Source: Brachybacterium ginsengisoli (GTDB lineage Bacteria; Actinomycetota; Actinomycetes; Actinomycetales; Dermabacteraceae). From it: a stretch of 64,000 nt of DNA. Each line of letters opens with the position of its first letter. Within the stretch, counting starts at the first letter, position 1. The notes beneath the pieces were generated by a model. It searched no databases. It had not been told where the DNA came from and worked only from the letters and a program-made list of their open reading frames with translations. Shown here one piece after another: positions 21,136 to 32,742 of this stretch. The translations under genes and the position numbers were made by a program. Location: assembly GCF_002407065.1 (NCBI RefSeq), contig NZ_CP023564.1:2046001-2110000 (forward strand). Reading direction: 5' to 3'.

Positions 21136-22234
21136 GTGCGTCCTCCTCGATGGTCGGCGATGCGGTGCCCGCGATGCGGGGCGCGTCGTCGTCGTGCTCG
21201 GGCTCGACGTCGCCGTAGGCGTCGTCGAAGAGATCACGGTACGCGGCGGCGAGGCGCACCGGGTCGTGGTGGGGCGTGCCATCCCCCACGCTCACCTGGC
21301 GCAGGAGCGTGCGGATCCCGCGGGAACGGGCGTCCTCGGCGAGCTCGAGGGCGTCCTCGAGCGTGGTCGGATCGGCCAGCAGCGCGTCGAAGTGGCATCC
21401 CTCGGCGGTCCGCATCAGCACCGCGAGCATGTCCCGGCTGGTCATCCCCTCGGCCTCCTGCGAGCCCACGGAGAGGTTGGTGGTGATGCAGCGTCGAGCG
21501 GGGCTGGTGCGGATCGCCTCGGCGATCTCGGGGATCATCAGGTGCGGGAGCACGGAGGTGTACCAGGAGCCGGGACCGACGATGATCCAGTCGGCGCGCC
21601 CCAGGGCGTCCAGGACCTCCTGGGAGACCCGCGGCCGCTCGGGGATCAGCCGCACGTCCTCCACCTGTCCTTCGGCGGTCGCGACCTGCCACTGCCCGGA
21701 GACCGTGCGCAGCGTGCCGTCCGCGGCGCGGACCCGGGCCTCGATGTCCAGCGGATCCAGCGCCATGGGCAGCACGCGACCCCGGGCGCCGAGCAGCTCG
21801 GCCATCTGGTCGAGGCCCTCGATGGGGTCGTCGAGGATCTGCCACAAGGCGACGATCAGCAGGTTCCCGAGGGCGTGGCCGTCCAGCTCGCCCTCGGTCG
21901 AGAAGCGGTGCTGGATGACGTCGCCCCAGATGGATCCCCAGTCGGAGTCCTCGCAGAGGGCGGCCAGCGCCATCCGCAGGTCGCCGGGCGGGAGCACCGG
22001 CATCTCGGTGCGGATGCGGCCGGAGGAGCCGCCGTTGTCCGCGACGGTCACCACGGCCGTGATGTCATCGGCCAGCAGGCGCAGGGCCCGGAGGTTCGCC
22101 GCGAGGCCGTGGCCGCCGCCGAGGGCGACCACGCGCAGCGGACGCTGGGGATCGCTGCGTCGGCCGCGGCGGGCGCTCGTGGAGCGATCCGCGCTGCGCA
22201 GGCGGTGGCCGCGGGAGCGGGGTGCGATGCTCAT
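21119..22234 (-). CDS. yvcK: Gluconeogenesis factor YvcK / CofD-like protein
   Basis: A 371-residue YvcK (CuvA) protein. [14 protein letters not shown] opens the CofD-like nucleotide-sugar binding fold, and [12 protein letters not shown] and GDLRMAL follow as in the family. In other bacteria it binds UDP-sugars and is needed for growth on gluconeogenic carbon and for cell-wall homeostasis. An Arg-rich N-terminal tail of about 30 residues and an acidic C-terminal tail (EPEHDDDAP) are extensions. ATG 22234 overlaps the rapZ stop as ATGA. Confidence 0.92.
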   Translation of the reverse strand: MSIAPRSRGHRLRSADRSTSARRGRRSDPQRPLRVVALGGGHGLAANLRALRLLADDITAVVTVADNGGSSGRIRTEMPVLPPGDLRMALAALCEDSDWGSIWGDVIQHRFSTEGELDGHALGNLLIVALWQILDDPIEGLDQMAELLGARGRVLPMALDPLDIEARVRAADGTLRTVSGQWQVATAEGQVEDVRLIPERPRVSQEVLDALGRADWIIVGPGSWYTSVLPHLMIPEIAEAIRTSPARRCITTNLSVGSQEAEGMTSRDMLAVLMRTAEGCHFDALLADPTTLEDALELAEDARSRGIRTLLRQVSVGDGTPHHDPVRLAAAYRDLFDDAYGDVEPEHDDDAPRIAGTASPTIEEDAHGSDG

Positions 22235-23127
22235 TCGCGCCCCAGGTCTCGGTGGCGGATGCGCACGGGGTGACCGGCGCCGCGCAGCTGGTCCCCGATC
22301 CTCTCGGCGACGGCCACGCTGCGGTGCTTGCCGCCGGTGCAGCCGATCGCGAGAGTCGTGAAGTGCTTGTTCTCGACGCTGTAACCGCGCAGCACGGGGG
22401 TGATCATCTCCAGGTAGCGCTCGACGAACTCGGCGCCGTTCGCATCCCCCAGCACGAAGTCCGCGACCTCGGGATCGGTGCCCCGCTTGGGCCGCAGCTC
22501 GGGGACCCAGTACGGGTTCGGGATGAAGCGCACGTCGCTGACGTGGTCGGCCTCGAGCGGGATGCCGTACTTGAACCCGAAGGAGAGCATGGTCACCGTG
22601 AGCTGCTGCTCGGCGCTCGTGCCGAAGGTGGCGCGCATCTTCATCGTCAGCTGATGCACGTTCAGCGGCGCGGTGTCGATGACGAGGTCCGCCATGCGTC
22701 GGTACGGGGCGAGCATCTCCCGCTCGCGCCGGATCCCCTCCAGCACCCCCTCCTCGCCCTGCAGCGGATGCGGGCGGCGCACGGAGTCGAAGCGGCGCAC
22801 CAGCGTCGACTCGTCCGCGGTGAGGAAGAGCAGGCGCAGGCGCAGATCCGCCTTGCGCAGATCGGCGACGACGTCGGAGAGCTCGTTGAAGAACGGACCG
22901 GAGCGGGGATCGACCACCACTGCGAAGCGGTTCTCCCGGCCGACGGCCGAGGCGCGCAGCTCGTACAGCTGACCGATCAGCTGCGGGGCGATGTTGTAGA
23001 CGACGTACCAGCCCATGTCCTCCAGAGCATGGGCGGCCGTCTCCCGGCCGGCACCGGCGAGGCCGGTGATGATCACGACGTCGCCGCGGGTGTCGGTGCT
23101 CGGTCCGGGCGCGTGGTCCTCGCTCAC
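22231..23127 (-). CDS. rapZ: RNase adapter protein RapZ
   Basis: A 298-residue RapZ/YvcJ P-loop protein. In proteobacteria it directs RNase E to the GlmZ RNA; in actinobacteria it is a nucleotide-binding protein of less defined role. The Walker A motif is GLAGAGRE at 22-29, with Arg in place of the usual Lys and Glu in place of Ser/Thr; Arg is common in actinobacterial members, the Glu less so. The C-terminal domain keeps IGCTGGKHRSV. GTG 23127 has GGAAGGAG upstream. Confidence 0.92.
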   Translation of the reverse strand: MSEDHAPGPSTDTRGDVVIITGLAGAGRETAAHALEDMGWYVVYNIAPQLIGQLYELRASAVGRENRFAVVVDPRSGPFFNELSDVVADLRKADLRLRLLFLTADESTLVRRFDSVRRPHPLQGEEGVLEGIRREREMLAPYRRMADLVIDTAPLNVHQLTMKMRATFGTSAEQQLTVTMLSFGFKYGIPLEADHVSDVRFIPNPYWVPELRPKRGTDPEVADFVLGDANGAEFVERYLEMITPVLRGYSVENKHFTTLAIGCTGGKHRSVAVAERIGDQLRGAGHPVRIRHRDLGRE

Positions 23128-23195
23128 AGGGCTCCTTCCAGGACGGGTCAGCGGGCTCGGGGGCGGTCTGCGATCGGCGGATCGGCGATCGCCGG

Positions 23196-25157
23196 TCAGC
23201 GCTCGATGATCTCGCCGGTCGCCGTGTCCACGGCGACGCCGAGCGCCGCGTCCTCGATGACGGTGTCCGCTTCCGCGTCCTCGTCCGGCTCCGCCGCGCT
23301 CCCCTCCTCGGATCGTAGCGCGAGCGCGATCTGCGCGGCCAACGCGGGCCCGATCCCGTCGACCTCGACCAGCTCCTCCTCGCTCGCCGCCCGGATCGCG
23401 GAGACCGTCACGAAGCGGTCCAGCAGGGCGCGCCGACGGGCCGGGCCGAGGCCCGCGATGCCGTCGAGGGCGCTGGCCTGCATCGCCCGACCGCGCTTGG
23501 AGCGGTGGTAGGTGATCGCGAAGCGGTGGGCCTCGTCCCGCAGCCGCTGGACGAGGAACAGCGCCTCGCTGGTGCGGGGCAGGATCACGGGGTACTCGTC
23601 GCCGGGCAGCCAGATCTCCTCGAGCCGCTTGGCGATCCCCGCCAGGGCGATGTCCGTGATGCCGAGGTCGTCGAAGGCCTGCTGCGCGGCCGCGACCTGC
23701 GGCGGGCCGCCGTCGACGAGGATGAGGGAGGGCGGGTAGGCGAAGCGCCGGTAGCGGCCCTGCTCCTCCTCGGCGGGCTCGGACGGGTCGAGGTGGTGCT
23801 TCAGGCGCCGGCTGATCACGTCGTACATCGAGGCGGTGTCGTCCCGGGCCGCTGCTCCGGTCACGGCGTAGCGGCGGTACTCGCTCTTCTTGGGCAGGCC
23901 GTCCTCGAAGACCACCTGCGAGCCCACCACGTTGGTGCCGTGGGAGTGGGAGATGTCGAAGCATTCGATGCGCAGCGGCGGCTCGGACAGCTCGAGCGCC
24001 TCCCCCAGGTCCTCGAGGGCCTTGGTGCGGGCGGTGATGTCGCCGGTGCGCTTGAGGCGGTGCAGGCGCAGCGCCTCGGTCGCGTTCTCGCCGACGGTGA
24101 GCAGCAGGTCCTTCTTCTCGCCCCGCTGCGGGACCCGCAGATCCACCCGCGACCCCATCATCTCGAGCACCTGCTCGCGGTTGCGGGGCATGATCGGGAC
24201 CAGCACCTCCTTAGGCGCCGGGCTCTCGGCGTACAGGGTGGTCAGCGCGCGCTCGATGAGGTCGGGACCGGTGGATTCGTCGAGGATCTCCGCGGTCCAG
24301 CCGCGCTGGCCGCGGATGCGCCCGCCCCGCACGTGGAAGACCTGCACCGAGGCCTCGAGCTGGTCCTGCGCGAGGGCGACCAGATCCGCATCGGTGGCGT
24401 CGGAGAGGACCACGGAGTTCTTCTCCATGACCTTCTCGAGTGCCTTGAGGTCATCGCGCAGGCTCGCGGCGGTCTCGTAGTCCATCGCCGCGGCGGCGCC
24501 CTTCATCTGCTGCTCGATGCGGCGGGTGTACTTCGAGGTGTTGCCGGCCATGAAGTCCGCGAACTGCTCGGCCAGCTTCCGGTGCTCGTCCTCGGAGATG
24601 TCGCCGACGCACGGCGCGGAGCACTTGCCGATGAAGCCGAGCAGGCAGGGCCGTCCCGAGCGCTCGGCCCGTCGGTACACCCCCGAGGTGCAGGAGCGGA
24701 TCGGGAACACGCGCAGCATCAGGTCGAGGGTCTCGCGGATCGCACCCACCTGCGGGTAGGGGCCGAAGATCCGGTCGCCCTTCGCCCGCGGCCGACGGGT
24801 GATGTGCACCCGAGGCACCTTCTCCCCCATCGTGATCGCGAGGTACGGATAGGACTTGTCGTCGCGGAACTTGACGTTGAACCGCGGGTCGAACTCCTTG
24901 ATCCACGTGTACTCGAGCGTGAGCGCCTCGACCTCCGTGCCCACCACGGTCCACTCCACGCTCGCGGCGGTGGTGACCATGCGCCGCGTGCGCTCGTGGA
25001 GCACCGAGAGGTCCTGGAAGTAGTTGACCAGGCGCTGTCGGAGGTTCTTCGCCTTGCCGACGTAGATGACACGCCCGTGCTCGTCCCGGAAGCGGTAGAC
25101 CCCCGGCCGGGTGGGGATCGTGCCCGTGGCAGGACGGTAGGTCGCCGGATCGGCCAC
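23196..25157 (-). CDS. uvrC: Excinuclease ABC subunit C
   Basis: A 653-residue UvrC that makes both incisions in nucleotide excision repair. Residues about 14-95 are the GIY-YIG nuclease ([18 protein letters not shown]) for the 3' cut; a UVR motif near 205-240 contacts UvrB; an RNase H-like domain makes the 5' cut ([12 protein letters not shown]); two helix-hairpin-helix motifs lie near 545-610. An acidic tail of about 40 residues ends the protein. GTG 25157 is 12 bases after uvrA with AGGTGA upstream. Confidence 0.95.
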   Translation of the reverse strand: MADPATYRPATGTIPTRPGVYRFRDEHGRVIYVGKAKNLRQRLVNYFQDLSVLHERTRRMVTTAASVEWTVVGTEVEALTLEYTWIKEFDPRFNVKFRDDKSYPYLAITMGEKVPRVHITRRPRAKGDRIFGPYPQVGAIRETLDLMLRVFPIRSCTSGVYRRAERSGRPCLLGFIGKCSAPCVGDISEDEHRKLAEQFADFMAGNTSKYTRRIEQQMKGAAAAMDYETAASLRDDLKALEKVMEKNSVVLSDATDADLVALAQDQLEASVQVFHVRGGRIRGQRGWTAEILDESTGPDLIERALTTLYAESPAPKEVLVPIMPRNREQVLEMMGSRVDLRVPQRGEKKDLLLTVGENATEALRLHRLKRTGDITARTKALEDLGEALELSEPPLRIECFDISHSHGTNVVGSQVVFEDGLPKKSEYRRYAVTGAAARDDTASMYDVISRRLKHHLDPSEPAEEEQGRYRRFAYPPSLILVDGGPPQVAAAQQAFDDLGITDIALAGIAKRLEEIWLPGDEYPVILPRTSEALFLVQRLRDEAHRFAITYHRSKRGRAMQASALDGIAGLGPARRRALLDRFVTVSAIRAASEEELVEVDGIGPALAAQIALALRSEEGSAAEPDEDAEADTVIEDAALGVAVDTATGEIIER

Positions 25158-25169
25158 TACGAGGTCACC

Positions 25170-28046
<2,877 letters not shown>

Positions 28047-28052
28047 GCCGAC

Positions 28053-28058
28053 ATACTA
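28053..28058 (-). promoter_or_regulatory. uvrA -10 hexamer
   Basis: TAGTAT ends six bases before GTG 28046. The -35 position, 17 bases upstream, is GTTCGA and lies within the SOS box. Confidence 0.65.
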
Positions 28059-28075
28059 GGCGCGTTCCCCGACCT

Positions 28076-28091
28076 TCGAACAGTTGTTCGG
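28076..28091. promoter_or_regulatory. LexA-type SOS box between uvrA and the MBL operon
   Basis: TCGAACAGTTGTTCGG matches the actinobacterial SOS operator TCGAAC-N4-GTTCGA at 11 of 12 defined positions. It overlaps the -35 positions of both divergent promoters, so LexA could repress both transcripts. Confidence 0.75.
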
Positions 28092-28107
28092 AGGGAGAGG
28101 AAGGCGA

Positions 28108-28113
28108 CATACT
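28108..28113 (+). promoter_or_regulatory. -10 hexamer of the MBL-polymerase operon
   Basis: CATACT ends six bases before ATG 28120. TTGTTC at 28084-28089, 18 bases upstream, is a fair -35 and lies in the SOS box. Confidence 0.55.
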
Positions 28114-28119
28114 GTCCCC

Positions 28120-28797
28120 ATGGCTGATCACGACTACACCGGACACGTCGACCCCGGGGGCGAGCCGATGGTGCGCGACCTCCGCCACCTGCAGATCCGC
28201 AAGCTCTCCGTGGGGCCCATGGACAACAACGCCTACCTGCTGACCTGTCGGTCGACCGGTGCCCAGCTGCTGATCGATGCCGCCGCGGACACCGACGCGC
28301 TGCGCCGCATGGTCGCCGCGGGCGGCGAGCACAACGCGCTGGACCTGATCGTCACCACCCACTCCCATCACGATCACGTGGGCTCGCTCGCGGACATGAT
28401 GGCCGCGACCGGCGCCCGCACCGCCGCCGGGGAGGCCGATGCGAAGGAGATCGTCGAGCGCATCGATCTGCCCCTCGCGCACGGCGACGTGCTCGAGTTC
28501 GGGGAGCAGAGCGTGGAGATCATCCAGCTGCGCGGGCACACGCCCGGCTCCGTCGCGGTGCTGTGGCGCGGCGGCGACGAGGGCGATCACCTCTTCACCG
28601 GGGACTCGCTCTTCCCGGGCGGGGTCGGGAACACGAATCATGACCCCGAGCGGTTCGCACAGCTGCTGGACGATGTCCAGGAGCGGATCTTCGATCGTCT
28701 CGGCGACGACACCTGGGTGTACCCGGGCCACGGGGACGACACCACGCTCGGGGTCGAGCGGCCGTCCCTGCCGCAGTGGCGCGAGCGGGGCTGGTGA
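28120..28797 (+). CDS. Metallo-beta-lactamase-fold hydrolase
   Basis: A 225-residue MBL-fold protein, probably a glyoxalase II-like cytoplasmic hydrolase binding two metals. HSHHDH at 81-86 is the HxHxDH metal motif; RGHTPGS, GDSLFPGG and PGHGDD supply the remaining ligands. ATG 28120 fits a leaderless promoter; the upstream open extension lies over the promoter and SOS box. An MBL gene beside uvrA is a recurring actinobacterial arrangement (Rv1637c-uvrA in M. tuberculosis). Its stop overlaps the next start as GTGA. Substrate unknown. Confidence 0.88.
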   Translation: MADHDYTGHVDPGGEPMVRDLRHLQIRKLSVGPMDNNAYLLTCRSTGAQLLIDAAADTDALRRMVAAGGEHNALDLIVTTHSHHDHVGSLADMMAATGARTAAGEADAKEIVERIDLPLAHGDVLEFGEQSVEIIQLRGHTPGSVAVLWRGGDEGDHLFTGDSLFPGGVGNTNHDPERFAQLLDDVQERIFDRLGDDTWVYPGHGDDTTLGVERPSLPQWRERGW

Positions 28798-30536
28798 CCT
28801 CTCCCCCGTCGCCGGCGTGGTGCGTGCTCGGCCGCGGAGGCGGCGGTCGCACCGTGCTGGTCCTGCTGCCCGCCGAGGGCGAGGAGCTCTCGCACCGCGA
28901 CTGCGCCCCGGAGGAGCTGGCCGAGGCTGTGGCGCGGATCGAGGCGGAGCACTCCCCGCGCTGGGTGTGGAGCGACGCCGCGGCCTGGTATCCGCGGCTG
29001 CTGGCGGCGGGGGTGACCCTCGAACGGTGCCACGACCTGCGACTCGTGCATCGGATCCTCCGGCACTCGGAGCTGGTCCGGGAGGCCGACGGGCTCCGGG
29101 CCGCCGACGAGTGGGACACCCCGCTGGACCCGTACGAGCCGCCCCGCGAGACGGGGGCGACGCTCTTCGACATCGACGCCGGCTCCTCCCGCTCCGGCGC
29201 TGTGCCGGGGGAGATCGAGGAGACCCTCGCCGAGCTCACCCGCCAGCGCGAGGCGATCGACGGCTCCCGCGAGGCGCCTCGGCTGCGGCTGCTGATCGCT
29301 GCTGAGTCGGCAGGGGCGCTGATCGCCGCGGAGCTGCAGGCGGCGGGAATCCCGTGGGACGTGGTCGAGCACGACCGGATCCTCACCGAGGCGCTCGGGC
29401 CGCGGCCCTCTCCCGGGGCCGCCCCGGAGCGCATGGTCTCGGCCGCCGCCGAGGTACGCACCGCCCTCGGCGATCCGCTCGTCTCCCTGGACTCCCCGCC
29501 GAAGCTGCTGCGCGCCCTGCACCGCGCCGGGATCGACGTCTCCTCCACCTCCCAGTGGGAGCTGCAGGGGCACGAGCACCCGGCCGTCGAGCCTCTGCTG
29601 CGGTACAAGAAGATGTCCCGTCTTCTCACCGCGAACGGCTGGGCCTGGCTGGACGAGTGGGTCCATGAGGACCGCTACCGGCCCGTGTACGTCCCCGGCG
29701 GCGTGGTCACCGGGCGCTGGGCCTCGAGCGGCGGCGGGGCGCTGCAGATCCCGCGACGGCTGCGGCCCGCGCTGTGCGCCGCCCCGGGCTGGCTCCTGGT
29801 CAGCGCCGACGTCTCCCAGCTGGAGCCGCGCGTGCTGGCAGCGATGTCGGCGGACCGCCAGATGATCGCTGCCGGCGCCGGGAAGGACCTCTACTCCGGG
29901 ATCGTCGAGGCGGGGATCGTCACCACCCGCCAGGAGGCCAAGGTCGGCGTGCTCGGGGCGCTGTACGGCGGCACCACCGGGGACAGCGGACGGGTGGTGC
30001 CCCGGCTGCGCCGCACCTTCCCCGAGGCGATGGCCCTGGTGGACGGCGCCGCCGCGACCGGTGAGCGCGGGGGCACGGTGACCACCTGGCTGGGCCGCTC
30101 CTCCCCTGCTCCCGAGGAGTCCTGGACCCTGGCTCAGCGCACCGCGAACCAGCCCGATGCTCCCGCCGGCGAGCAGGAGCGGTCGCGCCGTTCGGAGCGG
30201 GACCGGGGGCGCTTCACCCGGAACTTCGTGGTGCAGGGCACCGCTGCCGAATGGGCGCTGTCCTGGATGGCGGCGCTGCGGCTCCGCCTGGCCCGGTTCC
30301 CGGAGGTCGCCGAGGACGAGCGCGCGAGCGCCTCGGGCCCGGTGTTCTCCCGCCGCGCGCATCTGGCGTTCTTCCTCCACGACGAGGTGATCGTGCACGC
30401 CCCGGCCGAGCAGGCCGAGGCCGCGGCGACGGCGATCCGCGAGTCCGCCGATGCGGCGGGCAGGCTCCTGTTCCCGGGCAGCCCGATCGACTTCCCGCTG
30501 GATCTGCAGATCACGGAGCGATCGGCGGAGAAGTAG
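28794..30536 (+). CDS. Second family-A DNA polymerase (3'-5' exonuclease/polymerase type)
   Basis: A 580-residue protein of the actinobacterial 'bifunctional 3'-5' exonuclease/DNA polymerase' family, distinct from PolA. The N-terminal 215 or so residues are a diverged exonuclease-like domain in which I see no intact DEDD set, so proofreading is doubtful. Polymerase motifs are recognisable: motif A SADVSQLEPR (catalytic Asp), motif B RQEAKVGVLGALYGG and motif C FFLHDEVIV. No 5'-3' nuclease domain. GTG 28794 overlaps the MBL stop. Its 3' end overlaps the convergent membrane-protein gene by 26 bases. Its place behind an SOS box suggests a repair or translesion role, which is inference. Confidence 0.88.
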   Translation: MTSPPSPAWCVLGRGGGGRTVLVLLPAEGEELSHRDCAPEELAEAVARIEAEHSPRWVWSDAAAWYPRLLAAGVTLERCHDLRLVHRILRHSELVREADGLRAADEWDTPLDPYEPPRETGATLFDIDAGSSRSGAVPGEIEETLAELTRQREAIDGSREAPRLRLLIAAESAGALIAAELQAAGIPWDVVEHDRILTEALGPRPSPGAAPERMVSAAAEVRTALGDPLVSLDSPPKLLRALHRAGIDVSSTSQWELQGHEHPAVEPLLRYKKMSRLLTANGWAWLDEWVHEDRYRPVYVPGGVVTGRWASSGGGALQIPRRLRPALCAAPGWLLVSADVSQLEPRVLAAMSADRQMIAAGAGKDLYSGIVEAGIVTTRQEAKVGVLGALYGGTTGDSGRVVPRLRRTFPEAMALVDGAAATGERGGTVTTWLGRSSPAPEESWTLAQRTANQPDAPAGEQERSRRSERDRGRFTRNFVVQGTAAEWALSWMAALRLRLARFPEVAEDERASASGPVFSRRAHLAFFLHDEVIVHAPAEQAEAAATAIRESADAAGRLLFPGSPIDFPLDLQITERSAEK

Positions 30537-31014
30537 GCTCCACCCCCTCCTCGGCGGGGGCGTCGTCCTCGCTGTGCTGGGTCAGCAGATCGACCCCGAG
30601 CGACAGCGCGCCGGAGACCAGGCCCATCATCAGCCGAGGGGCGGGGATGTCGCGGCGGCGGAGCGCGTTCTCGACGGCGCGGTCCACCACGATGCTCCCG
30701 GCGCCGGCACCCGCGGTCAGCCCGCCGACCACGAGCGGGAGCGCCGCTGTCGCGATCCGGCGGCGCACGGCCCGCCGGGAGGCGTCGGGCCCCGCCTCCG
30801 CCTGCGGCTCCGTGCGCGCCTCCGTCTGAGTCGTGCCGGACGAGATCCTGTGCAGCGCGGCGAGCACGACCCCGCCGGCGACCGCGGCGGGCAGCACGAC
30901 GTAGGCGGCCCGCACCGGCTGCGGCAGGCGGTGGAGCGGGATCATCCCGACCGCCATCGAGACGGCGGCGCTTCCGACGAGCGGGATCATCCGGGACTGC
31001 GGAGTGCGGGCCAC
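30511..31014 (-). CDS. Hypothetical membrane protein
   Basis: A 167-residue protein with three hydrophobic segments, roughly residues 8-25, 31-52 and 88-112, then an amphipathic stretch near 133-150 and an acidic tail. I do not recognise the family. GTG 31014 has GGAGGAACC at good spacing. A -10-like TAGCGT at 31074-31079 could promote it. The last 26 bases overlap the 3' end of the convergent polymerase gene. Confidence 0.65.
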   Translation of the reverse strand: MARTPQSRMIPLVGSAAVSMAVGMIPLHRLPQPVRAAYVVLPAAVAGGVVLAALHRISSGTTQTEARTEPQAEAGPDASRRAVRRRIATAALPLVVGGLTAGAGAGSIVVDRAVENALRRRDIPAPRLMMGLVSGALSLGVDLLTQHSEDDAPAEEGVEPTSPPIAP

Positions 31015-31073
31015 GTGGTTCCTCCAGGGGGGGCTGGTGCGGGACGGTCCGGTGCGGGCGTCGTCCGTGGCCG

Positions 31074-31079
31074 ACGCTA
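31074..31079 (-). promoter_or_regulatory. -10-like hexamer for the 167-residue membrane protein
   Basis: TAGCGT, giving a leader of about 50 bases that contains a clear Shine-Dalgarno sequence. Confidence 0.35.
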
Positions 31080-31179
31080 TCGAGCAGGGCCACCCTCGGT
31101 GCACCGACGATGGTCGTGCGCGGGGGTGACCTTCGCCGGGAGAGCGCCGAGGACTGCTCCGCGGTGCGACCATGGGCGG

Positions 31180-31626
31180 ATGCGCCTGTGGTCACTGCAT
31201 CCCCGCCACCTCGATCGCCAGGGCCTCACCGGCTGCTGGCGGGAGTCCCTGCTGGCTCAGGCCGTGCTCGCCGGGCGCACGCAGGGCTACCGGGCACATC
31301 CCCAGCTCGAGCGCTTCCGCGCGCAGGACGCTCCGCTGGCAGCCGTCGGCGCCTACCTCGAAGCCCTCGCCGAGGAGGCCACGGCGCGCGGTTACCGTTT
31401 CGATCGCACTCGGATCGACGAGGCGCCGGGCCACGGGCCGAGACCGGCCCTGATCCCCGTCCCTGACGGCCAGCTCGCGCTGGAATGGGAGCACCTGCTC
31501 GCGAAGCTCGAGCAGCGTGATCCGGAGCGCTGGCAGCGTGAGCGCCTCCTCGCAGCGCCCGAGCCCCATCCCCTGTTCACCGTGGTGCCCGGGCCCGTCG
31601 CCTCGTGGGAGCGCGCGACCCGCTGA
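31180..31626 (+). CDS. Predicted pyrimidine-dimer DNA glycosylase (PF03013 type)
   Basis: A 148-residue protein whose start (RLWSLHPRHLDRQGL, WRESLLAQAVLAG) matches the 'pyrimidine dimer DNA glycosylase / endonuclease V' family, related to T4 DenV. Members are expected to excise cyclobutane pyrimidine dimers, although many bacterial ones are untested. ATG 31180 is preceded by GACCAT ending six bases upstream, compatible with a weak leaderless promoter, and no Shine-Dalgarno sequence is seen. It lies among uvrA, a repair-type polymerase and uvrB. Confidence 0.75.
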   Translation: MRLWSLHPRHLDRQGLTGCWRESLLAQAVLAGRTQGYRAHPQLERFRAQDAPLAAVGAYLEALAEEATARGYRFDRTRIDEAPGHGPRPALIPVPDGQLALEWEHLLAKLEQRDPERWQRERLLAAPEPHPLFTVVPGPVASWERATR

Positions 31627-31633
31627 GCCCGCC

Positions 31634-32188
31634 TCAGATCTCGGTCGCGGCCGTCTGCTGGGCGCCCGCGCCGAGCGCGGCCAGGTCGCCGAGCACCTGA
31701 GCGACCATCTCGTCGGCGGAGAGCTCCTCCCCCAGCACCTGTTCCCCGGGGGCCCCGAGCACGTCGTGCACCCGGTACCAGGAGCTGACCTCCTCCGCCG
31801 GGACCTCGTCGGCGATGGACTTGCCCGCATGGCGCCTCAGGGTCTCCGGGAGGCTCACGTCGAGGTAGTAGACGAGGGCGGGGCCGGGTGCCTCGCGCAG
31901 GAGCCGGTCGAACATGGCGTGGTAGCGCTCGGAGCCGAAGATCCCCTCGAGGATCGTGATCCGCCCGATCCCGAGGCAGTGCCGCACCATCGACTCGAGC
32001 AGGCCCACGGTGTCACCCTGGCCGGTGTCGTGCTCCCAGAGCAGCTCGCGCCGCACGTGGTCCTGGCCGATGACGGCGACGCGTCCTCGGGGCAGGGCGC
32101 GCTGGACGCAGCGGGCGACGGTGGACTTCCCGGAGGCGGAGTTGCCGCGCAGCACGAGGAAGGGTGCGGGGTCTCGCTGGGGCTCCAT
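31634..32188 (-). CDS. P-loop kinase-like ATPase
   Basis: A 184-residue AAA_33-type P-loop protein. GNSASGKST at 15-23 is the Walker A motif, LVYYLDVSLPET and an Arg-rich lid follow as in small-molecule kinases such as zeta-toxin/uridine kinase-like families. No antitoxin gene accompanies it, so a toxin role is not supported. CAGGAT at 32195-32200 ends six bases before ATG 32188, suggesting a leaderless mRNA. Convergent with the glycosylase gene, seven bases apart. Substrate unknown. Confidence 0.78.
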   Translation of the reverse strand: MEPQRDPAPFLVLRGNSASGKSTVARCVQRALPRGRVAVIGQDHVRRELLWEHDTGQGDTVGLLESMVRHCLGIGRITILEGIFGSERYHAMFDRLLREAPGPALVYYLDVSLPETLRRHAGKSIADEVPAEEVSSWYRVHDVLGAPGEQVLGEELSADEMVAQVLGDLAALGAGAQQTAATEI

Positions 32189-32194
32189 GGGGTC

Positions 32195-32200
32195 ATCCTG
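32195..32200 (-). promoter_or_regulatory. -10-like hexamer, leaderless kinase gene
   Basis: CAGGAT ends six bases before ATG 32188; no ribosome-binding site. Confidence 0.4.
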
Positions 32201-32234
32201 CCAGGGGATGCACGCAGGTTCCGGGAGGCCCGGC

Positions 32235-32711
32235 TCAGTCGGTCCGGTGCGCGAGGGCCAGGCGGAGCCATCGCGAGACGGGGTCCCCCTCGGGCAGGTC
32301 GCTCAGGTCGTCCCGGACCCACCGCGCCTCACGCAGCTCGATCGAGGTCCTCATCTCGGCGGTCGCCGAGGTGCCGGTGAGCAGGGTGAGCTCATCGCGC
32401 TTGCCCTCGCTCCGTGTCTCGACCGTGGTGAGGAGGTCCAGGTCCCCGGAGATGGGCAGGGCGAGCTCCTCGTGGACCTCGCGCCGGGCCGCGGCGGCGG
32501 CGCCCTCGCGGTGCGGGTGGTACCTGCCGCCGGGCAGGGCCCACCGCTGCTGGTCCACGTAGGAGTGGCGCACGGCGAGGACCAGATGCGGCTGCTCGGG
32601 ATGACGCAGGAGCACCTTCACCCCGTAGGTGCGCGGCCGGCGCACCCGCCACCAGAGCCTGCGGGCCCGGTGCCCGGCCGTGAGCAGGGCACCGATCGGT
32701 GATCGCGTCAC
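32235..32711 (-). CDS. NUDIX hydrolase
   Basis: A 158-residue NUDIX protein. The box at about 60-84 (LPGG, then REVHEEL) has the REXXEE core intact but one extra residue between the leading glycine and the first Glu. The GGRYHPH insert is typical of small-molecule or RppH-like members rather than MutT. The N-terminus is basic (ARRLWWRVRRPR) and might touch membrane or nucleic acid. GTG 32711 is the only reasonable start. It follows the VOC gene by 31 bases and is probably co-transcribed. Confidence 0.83.
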   Translation of the reverse strand: MTRSPIGALLTAGHRARRLWWRVRRPRTYGVKVLLRHPEQPHLVLAVRHSYVDQQRWALPGGRYHPHREGAAAAARREVHEELALPISGDLDLLTTVETRSEGKRDELTLLTGTSATAEMRTSIELREARWVRDDLSDLPEGDPVSRWLRLALAHRTD

Positions 32712-32742
32712 CGCGGGTCACCGGCTCTGCAGCTCGTGTCCG

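Noticed and set aside
31634..32188. Zeta-type toxin
   Set aside because: P-loop fits, but there is no antitoxin gene and the size and motifs suit a small-molecule kinase equally well.
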